From Mortierella sp. BCC40632 (Eukaryota > Mortierellomycota > Mortierellomycetes > Mortierellales > Mortierellaceae): a DNA stretch of 64,000 nt. Below the pieces are notes generated by a model that saw nothing but the letters and a program-made list of their open reading frames with translations, was not told where the DNA came from and did no database searches. Location: contig WAEK01000004.1 of assembly GCA_011634665.1 (NCBI GenBank), positions 2,175,501 through 2,239,500 on the forward strand, written 5' to 3'. Both the position numbers and the translations under genes were made by a program. Positions within the stretch are counted from its first letter, which is position 1. Each line of letters opens with the position of its first letter. Below are positions 36,954-47,131 of the stretch, in pieces.

Positions 36954-38899
36954 ATGATGATGACTCAGTGCGAAAGCACAAAGGCAAAGCCCTGGAGACC
37001 AGTGGTCTCCACAGTCCTCGTGCTGACACTACTTGTTCTTGTTCTTTTATCCTCGTTGACTCTTGTTCCTTCTTCTGTTGTCTTGGCTCATCCTTCCTCT
37101 CACCTCTCTGCATCCAACCTACATCTCTCTCATTCGGAATCTTATCGCCGAATCCCTCGAGCTGCTCCTGACTACGACGACGACGAAGAAGACGACAACG
37201 ATAACGATAGCGACGATAACGACGACGACGACGATAACCACTACAACAACGGCACTTGCAGCAATCGATTCACTTGGAACCACTGGAGCAAAAACACAAC
37301 CACCAACACCATGAATTTGCTTGAACCTGGACATGCTCTTGATCTCAACAAGGTAATTACAAGCCCTCTCTCTCTCTCTGTCTCTCTCATTCTTTCTCTC
37401 TGTCTCTCCTTCCTAGACACACAAGCATACACCTACACACTTTTCTTTTTTGCACAGGGCACCGGAGTTTTTTTTTTTTTTTTTTTTTTTCCCTCATGTA
37501 TGACATATGACATTGCGTCAATGGCTAACACGCGAGCTCCTTTCTGCACGTTCTCATTGCCACCACCACTCATAAAAAAAACGTCTTCATTTAGCTCCGA
37601 GATGTACTGATCCGTCTCGAGGAGACCATCATCTTTGGTAAGAAGGAATCCGCTGTGCCCTTTCCTCTCTTCCCACGCGATGCTCATTGGCTCTTTTAGC
37701 AATTCTCCAAAGCTCAGTCAGGCAGTCCAAGCTAAGAGAAGCAAAAAAGAGAGAAGGGGACGGTTATCTTTTTTTTTTTTTTTTTTTGCTCAATGCCTTT
37801 GACTAACAGCAAACCGTCTTTCCCTTTTTCTTTTTCTTTTTCTTTTCTTTTTTTTTTATCTCCAAATCCAGCCCTGATTGAGCGCACACAGTTTGCGGTG
37901 AACGATTGTATCTACAAACCAGGCGTGTACGAGTACGAGGATGGATTTGACGGCTCGTTCTTGGAGTATTTTTTGCACGAGATGGAAAAGGTTCACTGTA
38001 AGTGTAGTCTCCCTTTACCTCTTTTTCTTTTCTTCTTCTTTCTTGGAACTTGACTCAAAAGAAAAGATGAAGATTTTAGTCAACTCGCACTCACTATACC
38101 TCGTCCGTCTTCTTTTTGTTCCTCGATCCCCATAAAAAAAAAAAAAAAAAATAGCCCGTGTACGACGATACACTTCCCCAGATGAGTACCCATTCACCAA
38201 ACCACTGCCCAAGCCAATTTTGCCCAAGCTCAATTTCCCTCAGGTGCTTCACCCAAACAACATCAATGTCAACCCAAGCATCATGAAACAATACCTTCAG
38301 CATATTGTTCCTCAGATCTGTACTCCTGGCGATGACTCCAACTATGGTTCCACAGCCACGCGAGATGTCGAATGTCTCCAAGCCCTGAGCAAGCGTATCC
38401 ACTATGGTATGAGAGATTGAGAAGCCTTTTCCTTTTTCTTCTTTTTTTGAAAGCAAGACTAAGAGAGGACTTTGAGCTATCAAAAGTGAATCCAGGCCCT
38501 TTGCTTGTCTGACTTTTTTTTTTTTCTGGATGCAATATGAATCATATAGGCAAGTTCATCGCCGAGTCCAAGTTTATGGACCCCAAAAAGCAAAAGACCT
38601 ATATCCAACTGATCCAGGCCAAGGACCGGGATGGAATCATGGAACTGCTTACTAACAAGACTGTGGAAGAGGCTCTGTTGAGACGTCTTCGCCGCAAGGC
38701 CCAGACCTATGGACACGACATTACCGACACAGGAGTTGCCGTCGTAGAGGGCAACAATGAAGGCAAGGGTCAAAAGATCTCTCCAGACGTGGTGGTCGAC
38801 ATGTATGAACAATTTGTGATCCCCTTGACCAAGGAGGTAGAAGTCGATTATCTGATGCAGCGGTTGGATGGGTGGCAGATCCCCGAGAATCTTTCTTGA
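36954..38899 (+). CDS. ARO7: Chorismate mutase (AroQ, fungal type) with a secretory-looking N-terminal extension
   Basis: Five exons: 36954-37352, 37595-37637, 37872-37997, 38155-38406, 38550-38899. The full frame gives 389 aa. The in-frame ATG at 37311 (context AACACCATGA) gives 270 aa, close to yeast Aro7 (256). It converts chorismate to prephenate for Phe and Tyr. Seen: [14 protein letters not shown] with the first active-site Arg, [11 protein letters not shown] (allosteric Arg pair in yeast), [21 protein letters not shown] and KFIAESKF (active-site Arg, Lys), [12 protein letters not shown] at the end. The 119-residue extension has a strong hydrophobic segment (about 18-46), an Asp/Asn-rich stretch from GAC repeats, and NGT and NTT sequons. 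Whether it is translated is unknown; the cytosolic 270-aa form is certain in type. Confidence 0.93.
36961..36967 (+). promoter_or_regulatory. Perfect Gcn4/AP-1 type site
   Basis: TGACTCA, the optimal general amino acid control element, lies 350 bp upstream of the internal chorismate mutase start at 37311, a typical promoter distance for an amino acid biosynthesis gene. It also falls inside codons 3-5 of the longer frame. A 7-mer like this is expected several times by chance in 64 kb, so this is suggestive only. Confidence 0.35.
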
Positions 38900-40044
38900 A
38901 GCTGTACCCTTCTGCTCATGGAGAACGGATCATAGACGCGATCAAAGTAGTGTAAAAGTAAAAGTAGAACAGTATGATGTAACAAGAACATCTAGGAAAG
39001 ACACTGTGGGAAGAATGATAAAGATTCTGGAAGCAACACCAGATAATTCAGTCCCTGAGGAACCAATCTCAATAAATATCACTCGAGACGTACTCCTAAT
39101 TGTCATACTGGTAGGATATGTATGATTTTATTCCAGAATCGAGACGGCTAAAGAATCAAGTGCCTCCACTTGAATTTGCGTAAATGCAAAGAACTAGTAC
39201 TTGAGACAGTCGCAATATGACACAGAATCAGTATACTGAATCCAGGACCATTGTCGAAGCCGTCTTTTAAGTTCAAACGAAGTTAGCGGGAAAAAAGGAG
39301 GGGAAACCCTTATGGATGGCTCCCTTGGTGCACACCCTGCGCACCTACTGGACACCTGATGGAATGGGTCGCTGGGAAAGCTCTACTCTGATGGATCTTA
39401 GTGGCCTTTCCCGCGTCTCGATATCTATAATATGTTGCTAAAGGGTCCTAAGGTTGCATTCTGGCAACATAATGCAGTTCATGTCTCTTGATGCCCATGG
39501 TGAGATGGCTATTCTTCAGTGAGGTCATTTTCTTTTTGTCAACTGTGGATGGCTCCTTCCAGGCTCAGGAAACTTGAGGACTGCTTCAACTTGTCTGACA
39601 AACACGACCACAGCGTTTCTGGATGTAAGGCTCTTTCTCTGAGACAACGGCACAGCCTGCATATTGAACGCTAGATATCAGAGAGTGGCCTTGAAAACGT
39701 ACGAAAGAAGCCCGGACAACGTGGAGAGCTCATACACATACTTTCGCTGGACTTTGGTCAATCTACTCTACTATGGACCTAACTGAAAAGGCTACCGTTT
39801 CTACCTCGATGCCAAGCGAACAACGGCAATCCCTATTGAGTTGAGGCAAAAGAGTGTATCGAAAGTAGCGCCTACCCCAAGCTCAACAAACGCGTCCCGC
39901 CATTCTCTTTTTTGTGACTCTGAATGGAAGGTCTCTTTTTTTTCGCCAGCCACAGTGGGCTGGTGGGTCCTCACTCCCTTCATGGGCGAGACGAACCATC
40001 TCTCTTTGCATTCCTCGCTCGCCACGGCAACCACTATCACTGCC
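38900..40044. other. Spacer upstream of biotin-protein ligase
   Basis: 1,145 bp. A frame of about 60 codons continues to 39125 and the plus strand at 39300-39840 has short open pieces of ordinary composition, but none is long or recognisable. It may contain decayed coding sequence. The last 200 bp are open in frame with BPL1 but begin without an ATG upstream of 39985, so they are treated as 5' UTR. Confidence 0.45.
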
Positions 40045-42297
40045 ATGAACATCCTCATCTACTCTGGCGAGGGAACATCCCGAACCTCATTAGCACACAC
40101 TGTCCGCACTCTGAAAGCGATTCTCGGTCATCACTACGATGTCATGAAAATCGATGCCAAGGGTCTCCTCTCCGAACCCTGGGAAGAATCCACCTCCCTA
40201 CTCGTCATCCCTGGTGGACGCGACTTGCCCTATACCCGTGACCTCAGCGGCGCCGTGAACGACAAGATCCGTGAATATGTTCGATCGGGTGGCAAGTTCT
40301 GGGGTATCTGTGCAGGCGCCTATTTTAGTTCGGACCGCGTTTGTTTCGAACCTGGGACACCGCTCGAGGTGAAGGGATCAAGAGAACTCAAGTTCTTTTC
40401 GGGCGAATGTCGAGGTGTTGTTTACCCTGGATTTGTCTACGACTCTGAAAAGGGCGCGAGAGCTGTTGAGATCAACTTGGAGCCCGGATTGGCGCAACCT
40501 GGATTGGTTGAGAAGACGCGGTTGTACTTTAATGGAGGAGGATACTTTGTCGATGCAGAGACCAAGCCAGGAACGGAGGTCTTGGCAACATATAATGACG
40601 AATCCAATGACCACGACAGCGGCAGTAGAATTGTGGAAACAGACAAGAAGAAAAAGGCATCAATTGTCATCTGCCAGGTCGAGAAGGGACTTGCCCTGCT
40701 GTCAGGTGTCCATCCAGAGTACGATGCTGCGCATTTGGACGCTGCCAACCCAGAATACGGACCCCTTCCCAATGTGGTTTCGCGATTGTTGGAGTCGGAC
40801 CGAGAGCGTGTCCTGTTGTTCAAGGCTCTTTTAAAAAAATTGGGGCTCAAACTGAACCAGCCAGAGGCACCCACCGCTTCCACAGCCACTCAGGATGATC
40901 AAGGCCCTCTGGCTTCACAGGCTCCTCCTGGCGCCATCATTGGTATCCCAGATTATACATCCCTCTATCTAGCCTCGGCCAACTCAAACATGCAGTGGGC
41001 GCTTACGGAGACTCTCAAGAGTCTTTCTACGCCAGAGAGACTGATCAAGGAAGCAAACGATACTTTCCAGCTGATTGCCTCGCCATTCGAGGAAGCGCCT
41101 AAACACACGACCACGATTGCTGAAGCCGATGATGGAGCAGGCGAAGAAGAGAGAATCATCAAGAACATGATTCTCTGTCCTGAAGGACCCCCCGATCCCA
41201 CCTTGACACCTGAATTCTCTATGGTTGAATACTTTTCGCAACTCGAGAAGGCTCGATCGCTCCAGAATCGAAACCAAACACCACCCTCTCAGAACCCGTT
41301 CCTACGGACTCCGGAATTAACGTTTGGAAACTGGTTGATGTATGGTCAGGTAGTCTCGTCGACTCAGACGATGCTCGAAAAGAACTTTGGACTTTGCCAA
41401 CGGCTCCCAGATGGATTTGTGTGTAATGCAACGACACAATTGGCTGGACGTGGACGTGGTCGAAATTCTTGGATCTCTCCTCCGGGCTGTTTGCAATTCT
41501 CGATGGTGATGCGACATCCAATCCAGGCAGCCAAACGTGCCTCGGCGGTGTTTGTTCAGTATCTCGTGGCACTGGCCGTGGTCGAAAGTGTTTGCTCGTT
41601 GGAGGGTTATGAGGAACTACCACTCAAGCTCAAGTGGCCCAACGATATTTATGCAGAGGCTCCATTGGAGAAGGAGGAGGAGGGTCAAGCTAAGAAAATG
41701 GTCAAGATTGGAGGGGTCCTTGTCAACTCGAATTTCAATGGGACCGACTTTTTGTTGGTCATTGGTAAGTGTGGCGTTTACTTGGGTCTAGAAGAGAAGA
41801 GTGTCTTTGCTGATCCAGAAAAGAAAAAAAAACGAAAAAGCTCACGATTACATACTCTCTTTTTTTTTTTTTGAATAGGATGTGGTGTCAACACAACAAA
41901 TCCAAACCCAACCACCTCCATCAACCATTTGATCCGACACTACAACAAAAAGACAGGCAAAAACTTGGCTCTGTTCACCCAAGAGAAATTACTCGCCCAT
42001 GTCCTTGTAAAGCTGGACGAGATGTACAACCGGTTTTTGAATGGCGACCAGACTGGCTTTGCACAGTTTGAACATATTTATTACAAACGCTGGCTCCATA
42101 CAGATGCAATGGTGACCCTGACGACAATGACACCCCATCGACGGGTCCGGGTCCAAGGCATCACTCTGGACTATGGATTGCTGAGGACGATTGCTGTGGA
42201 TGAGCAGGGCAAGGATATCCCAGGACAGGAATTTGACCTTCAACCAGATGGCAACAGCTTTGATATGCTCAAAGGACTTATCTCTACCAAGGCGTAG
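40045..42297 (+). CDS. BPL1: Biotin-protein ligase (holocarboxylase synthetase)
   Basis: Two exons: 40045-41764 and 41879-42297; 712 aa. It activates biotin to biotinyl-AMP and attaches it to acetyl-CoA and pyruvate carboxylases. Seen: N-terminal amidotransferase-like domain (MNILIYSGEG..., LLVIPGGRDLPY, FWGICAGAYFSS; about 1-270), a linker, then the catalytic domain with LAGRGRGRNSWISPPG (about 466-481; biotinyl-AMP-binding loop), LKLKWPNDIY (about 525-534), KIGGVLVN, and the C-terminal cap domain (RVRVQGITLDYGLLRTI). The ATG at 40045 aligns with the family start; an in-frame ATG at 39982 would add 21 residues of poor quality. The codon G|GA is restored across the 114-nt intron. Confidence 0.96.
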
Positions 42298-43842
42298 AAA
42301 GAATTAATAAACAAACAAACAAACAAAACATGGCATCAAAAATACGGATCATTGTGCTCTTAAAAGAATCAAATGGGCGCAGCAGATGCGATATTTGTCC
42401 ACTTTACCGTAGAGGACAAACTCGTTCAAGTAGCAATTTCTATTCGCATTGTTGTCCACAAGAGTATTTTTGTCATGAGGACAGGGGGTTAAGAAATGAA
42501 AGGCGCAGATGGAATAGGGTCAATGCAGAAGCAAGGCCCCTCGTCTCATGCATGGGTCTGCCTCCCCTACTCTCTTGCAGAAGGAACCCTCCCTTGATTT
42601 ATCATTGGAGAGCAACAGAGGGAGAAGAGAGAAGAGTCTCAAGTGCCCAGAGATTTCCACTTCCATCCTTCTCTGAGCTTTACTGTGCTTCTTTGGGCAA
42701 TCTTCATTGGAAAAGGATTCTTCACTCCCCCCTTATCCATTTTCTATCTTCTCCCGCTCAATCTACCCTATCTCTCAAACCTGTACCCCACTATCAATGA
42801 CAAACTATCCAAACCTCATGTCTTTCCCAGTAGCCAGGGTATCTGTGTGGTTCAGATACTACCATACTGGTAGTTAAGAGTCGCCCTGTCAAGTCATCTC
42901 TTTTTCTCTCTTTCTCTTTCAGTTTGACAACGAAATGAAAAAAAAAAAAAAAAAAAGGCGATCTTTCTTTTCCGTGCAGCTTTTTGTCCTTGGAAAGCCA
43001 AGAGTGTATGATAACCTAGAGGAATTATATTATAAAGCTCTACATAGAATGGCGATGATACAATGTCTAGAGACGAGTAAATTCGGCAACTGTCCTCTCA
43101 AATCATGGAGAAAGGTGGAAAGAGAAGGAAGACAATAAAGTGAAGATGCTCAGTAGTAAAGTTTTTTTTTTTTTTGGCCGTTTCTGTTCTCCTCGGAGCA
43201 TTCTAGGTTGCCTTCACAGGCTTTCAAGACGTAATCGCGCGGGATTGTGCTCTGTTCAAAAGAAAAGAAAAGTCTCAGGGCAAGGAGTCTCTTGATAAGA
43301 AGGAGGCGGGAGCAAAAGGAATAAGAGAAGAGAGATTTAGGGGGAGGAGAGCTTTCTCTTTGATGCAAACAAGGGCAGTGTAGATCAACTCTTCAAAAAG
43401 GTCGAATGAGTCCCATCTCTCCCTCCCTTATCCTACCTCCTTCTCCCTCCTGACACTTCTTTGAGTTGAGAACAATCGGCGTGGTGTAGAGCTCAAGAGT
43501 GACCAATCACTACTCGAAATAACAGGAACGAGCGAAAAAAAATGCATAAATCTGAACTCACTGTACTTTTTTTACCCTTGGGTTAAAGGAGTAAAAGCAA
43601 GGGGAGGAGGAGGTCACGTACACTTTGTTGCTTTCCACCAAAAGGTCTTTGGGCAAGATATTTAAATACAGAAGTATGTAGCGTTTGCATCGTGTTCAAC
43701 TTTCCGACCTTTCGTCTTCTATACTCTGTAGAAGTAGCAACATCTCCAACGTTTAATTCTCCCTTTCTTTCTTTTTCCTTCTCTCCTTCCCTCTAGTCTC
43801 TCTCAACTCTATTCCTCTGCTTTCTTACACTTTATCTTCATA
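42298..43842. other. 1.5 kb spacer
   Basis: AAAC tetranucleotide repeat at about 42310-42329, an 18-A run near 42938-42957, and T-rich 5' UTR-like DNA before 43843. A 156-codon frame starting at 42330 has no recognisable content and is probably chance. No gene supported. Confidence 0.5.
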
Positions 43843-45379
43843 ATGTCGTGTCCTGCTGGCTACACTATTGAATCATTAGCATCAGGGATGTCCCAAATTT
43901 CTGATAGCGCCGTCACTGCAGCCATTGAAAAACTACAACCCGGTGATCGATATCCTTTCCTTGGTGAGGACATCACCTGGACTGAACATCACCGCAAACC
44001 AAGCCAACTAGACCGCTTTCGAAGAACTGGGGACGACCTATCGGATGATACGTTAGAAGCTCTCAATATCAAACGAAACGAAGACATTTACGAGGCACTC
44101 TTGGAATACGTCTCCAGACCCGAGAGTGAACAAACCAGTCCATCACCTCGTTTATTCCTTCAAGAGGTGATGACTGTCCCTGAATGGGTCGATTGGGATC
44201 AAATTGGTCGAGGTCAAAAAGTCTTTTGGTAAATTTCAAATGTAGAGGATTTCAAGTGTTGTTTTCCCCTTCTCCTCCCTTTCCCACCAACGTGTCTCTT
44301 TGCAATCAAACCAACATTGATCACTCTTTCTATTCTGTTTCTCTCTACTCTGGCTGAAAATTAGGAGATACCCCTCGCCCATTATCATGACGCTCATCTA
44401 TGATTCCTTCATCTATTCATTCTACCATCCTTCGTTCGAAAAGGTCCTCGTATCGACAGGCTCCATGGTCAGCAGCAGGATCTTACCCCGGTTGGTTGAA
44501 ACCTTTGAGTTTGTCATCCAAAACACAACCTCGATTGACCATCTTACCCCCGGCACTGGAAAAGGATGGAAGAACACACTCGATATCCGGATCATGCACT
44601 CACAGGTCCGGAGAAAGCTTTACCGATTTTCAAAGACTCATTCCAAATACTTTGACAGCGAAAAATATGGGAAGGCCATCAACCAAGTTGATTCTCTCAT
44701 GACGGCTGTCTCAGTCTCGATCGTCGCTTGTGATATTGTTGAGCAAAGACTCGGGATCCCAATGACTCGACAGGAAAAGGAGGATTTCCTGCAGCTCTGG
44801 AGATATATCGGCTATCTACTCGGGATGACAGAAGAGATGCTGGACATGATGTCCACTGCTGAAAAGGCACATGCGATCTGGGAATCCATAGTGTTGAGTT
44901 CTGCCCAGTACAACTCAAGTGAGAGCTATATCGCCGCCATGAGGAGTCTATCTATCGAGCCCGTTTTCTGGAGACCAATTGAGACGCTGGGTGGATTCTT
45001 GGACCCGTTTGAGAGTCATATGACCCTGGCCGAAATTTTAGCCAAGAAAGAAGTGTGGAAGATGATGAAGATGCCGTCTATGTCTGGGAGACATTGGGCA
45101 GCAGGACAACTCTCATTAATGGTATTGAGGTTGGACGCGTCTCTCGCTTCCGTGTCTACTAGGTGGTTAGACTTTCGGAACCAATCTATTCTTGATTGGC
45201 ACAATCAAATGCTTAACCGTATCAACTACAAAGGAAGAATTAGCCAGGGACATGTAGGCAGTCTAAAAGCCAGCAAGGGGGCAGCTCAATACCAGTGGCT
45301 ATCATCGAGTATCTTAATGATACTACCTCTCCTTTTTGTCGTCCTAGTTTGGCGTTCTTTTGTTCCTATGGCTTTGTAA
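43843..45379 (+). CDS. MpaB/Lcp-type (DUF2236) membrane-anchored oxygenase
   Basis: Two exons: 43843-44228 and 44365-45379; 466 aa, with TG|G (Trp) restored at the junction. The family (ER-bound oxygenase MpaB, latex-clearing protein) uses heme or metal to cleave C-C double bonds in prenyl chains or polyisoprene. Seen: GRGQKVFWRYPSPIIMTLIYDS, the central IMHSQVRRKLY block with the conserved His and Arg, MTRQEKEDFLQLWRYIGYLLG, and a C-terminal hydrophobic anchor (LMILPLLFVVLVW, about 447-460). The substrate cannot be told. The stop codon lies directly before a LINE fragment, so the 3' UTR may come from the retrotransposon. Confidence 0.9.
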
Positions 45380-45464
45380 TAAACATTCGCTTGTTTGATG
45401 GGTACAGTTTTACGGGTCAGAAAAGTGCACCTGTCCAGGTTTATGAGAGACGGAAAAAAAAAAG

Positions 45465-46577
45465 AGGAAACAAACAACGAGCCCTACCCTGACAAGTGGT
45501 GGGACACGGTCTTCAAGCGCACACACCACCCCCTCAGGACACCAAAAGAGAGGTCTTTTCTTTTCAACCTCGCTCACCATGCAATCACCACCGACAAGGC
45601 CAGAGCCAAGTGGAAGGAAGACGTCAATGGCAAGTGCAAGCGCTGCCTCATTGACTACCCAGATCAGGAGCCTCATATAGAGGACCTTCGACACGCCTTC
45701 GCCAACTGTGGAGCAGTCTGGGCCCTCTGGAAGGCCGCCCGTTCCTGGATCACCACCCTCGTCCCTGGCATGGTCGTCAGCAGTCTGCCTGACAACTGCA
45801 TGCTGGGATGGCCAGAAATTGAGAAACTGCCCCCTATCGCAGTACACATCCACTCGTTGGTCCTGTACAGCATTTGGAGGACTTTTGTTGCCATCCACAA
45901 GCTACTCCCGGGACAACCCCCGAGAGATGGCACAGCGGACGACCTCCTCTGGCTCACCGTCAACAGCCTCAAGCTCCGTGCACACACAGCACTCCAACAA
46001 GCTCTCCTCAAGGACAACAAACAGCAAGCAACGAACCCAAACCCAACAGCAACTTCAGATGCCATTACAAGCGAATGCACAAGACTTGGAATCACCCTCC
46101 GTATATTGTGGTGTCCAAAGAGGAGGTGACATTTGGTTGGATGTGGCCCACCCCTGGCTATGGTCCCTTTTTAGACATGCCAGGGGGAGTACACTCCCCT
46201 CCAGCTTCGCGCGCAAGACCGAAGCCGCCTGACATCAGGCGAGCAAACGTCGCTGACGTTGACCTGCTTGATTGGGAGCCGCTCTCGCAGCTCCTGGACC
46301 CCTCGGACCCTTTGCCCTAGTTGTAGATCCTGCCTTTTGACTTGCCCCCTCTGCGGGTGCTCTTTGTACCTGGTCCTCCCCCCTTTCCCTGCATTTGTAT
46401 TTTTAGTAGCTATATCGTTTCTGGGTCACCCTCCACCTTTTCCTTCCTCTCTCTACTCTTCTGTTGTAGGATAGTGTAGTTTTTGTGAACTAGCTGGCCA
46501 CGTCCGCAGACCGTGGTATGAGTGCGCGCCGACGAATAAAACCCCTAACGGGGCCCATAAAAAAAAAAAAAAAAAAA
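45465..46577 (+). mobile_element. 5'-truncated LINE (non-LTR retrotransposon), plus copy
   Basis: The translation keeps the C-terminal end of a LINE ORF2: PDKWWDTVFKRTHHPLRTPK then the post-RT zinc knuckle CKRC...EDLRHAFANC, found after the reverse transcriptase domain of many LINEs. The frame shifts near 46060, and the C-terminus continues in another frame to TAG 46318-46320 (SQLLDPSDPLP). A 3' UTR follows, with a CCCCTAACGGGG hairpin, then a poly(A) tail of 19 A at 46559-46577. The RT and endonuclease parts are missing. The 5' edge is set by comparison with the minus copy at 54.6-55.7 kb and is approximate. Confidence 0.85.
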
Positions 46578-46648
46578 GGAAACCGCTACCCATGGTGTCT
46601 GGACCGTCCTCCATCGCCCGGTACGATCGGTTAGGATTTGGATGAAGA

Positions 46649-46963
46649 TATTCTCACATATATGTGAGCGGCTTATTCTCAGTCATATGTGAGAATAGCT
46701 CTCAAACTCATTTTTTTTCTTAATCTCACATATGTGTGAGACGCTTATTCTCACACATATCTCCTGAAAAAAAGGCCTCCAGCTTACTCTCACACATATC
46801 TCAACGTTCTGCTCTCACATTTATCTACAGTCCCAGCTTTTTCTTTTTCTTTTTTTTACAGGCCCCGTTAGGGGTTTTATTCATTTGTGCGCACCCGTCC
46901 CATGTTTTCCAGACGTGGCTATCTAGTCCTCAATCCACCAAGGAAAAGGAAAAAAAAGTAAGA
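46649..46963 (+). repeat. Left inverted repeat with palindrome array
   Basis: The outer 200 bp hold at least six copies of a CTCACATATGTGAG-like motif in full or half form (about 46651, 46677, 46720, 46747, 46784, 46812). The inner 105 bp (46858-46963) is a LINE 3' tail in minus orientation. The reverse complement is at 55722-56030. Confidence 0.85.
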
Positions 46964-47066
46964 GAATAGGTGGAAGGCGATCCAGAGAAGAGGAAAAAGA
47001 CCAGGGTACAATGAGCACCCGCAGAGGGGCAAGTCAAAGGCAGGGACTACAACTAGGGCAGAGGTC
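46858..47066 (-). mobile_element. LINE 3' tail fragment
   Basis: Reverse complement of the LINE 3' UTR: T tract, then GGCCCCGTTAGGGG hairpin, then the GAGCACCCGCAGAGG block found after the LINE stop codon in the other copies. About 210 bp, half inside the inverted repeat. Confidence 0.75.
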
Positions 47067-47131
47067 CCAGCTTTTCAGCCACTCAATACGACTGTTATGT
47101 CATCGGTCTATGATGCCGATTTGACACATCG

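Noticed and set aside
42330..42800. 156-codon frame after BPL1
   Set aside because: No homology-like motifs, inconsistent composition, and it lies in 3' UTR or spacer; probably chance.
46640..46648. Target-site duplication at the MULE ends
   Set aside because: The 9 bp left of the element (GGATGAAGA) do not match the 9 bp to the right (GCTTTTTCC), nor after shifting the boundary by a few bases.
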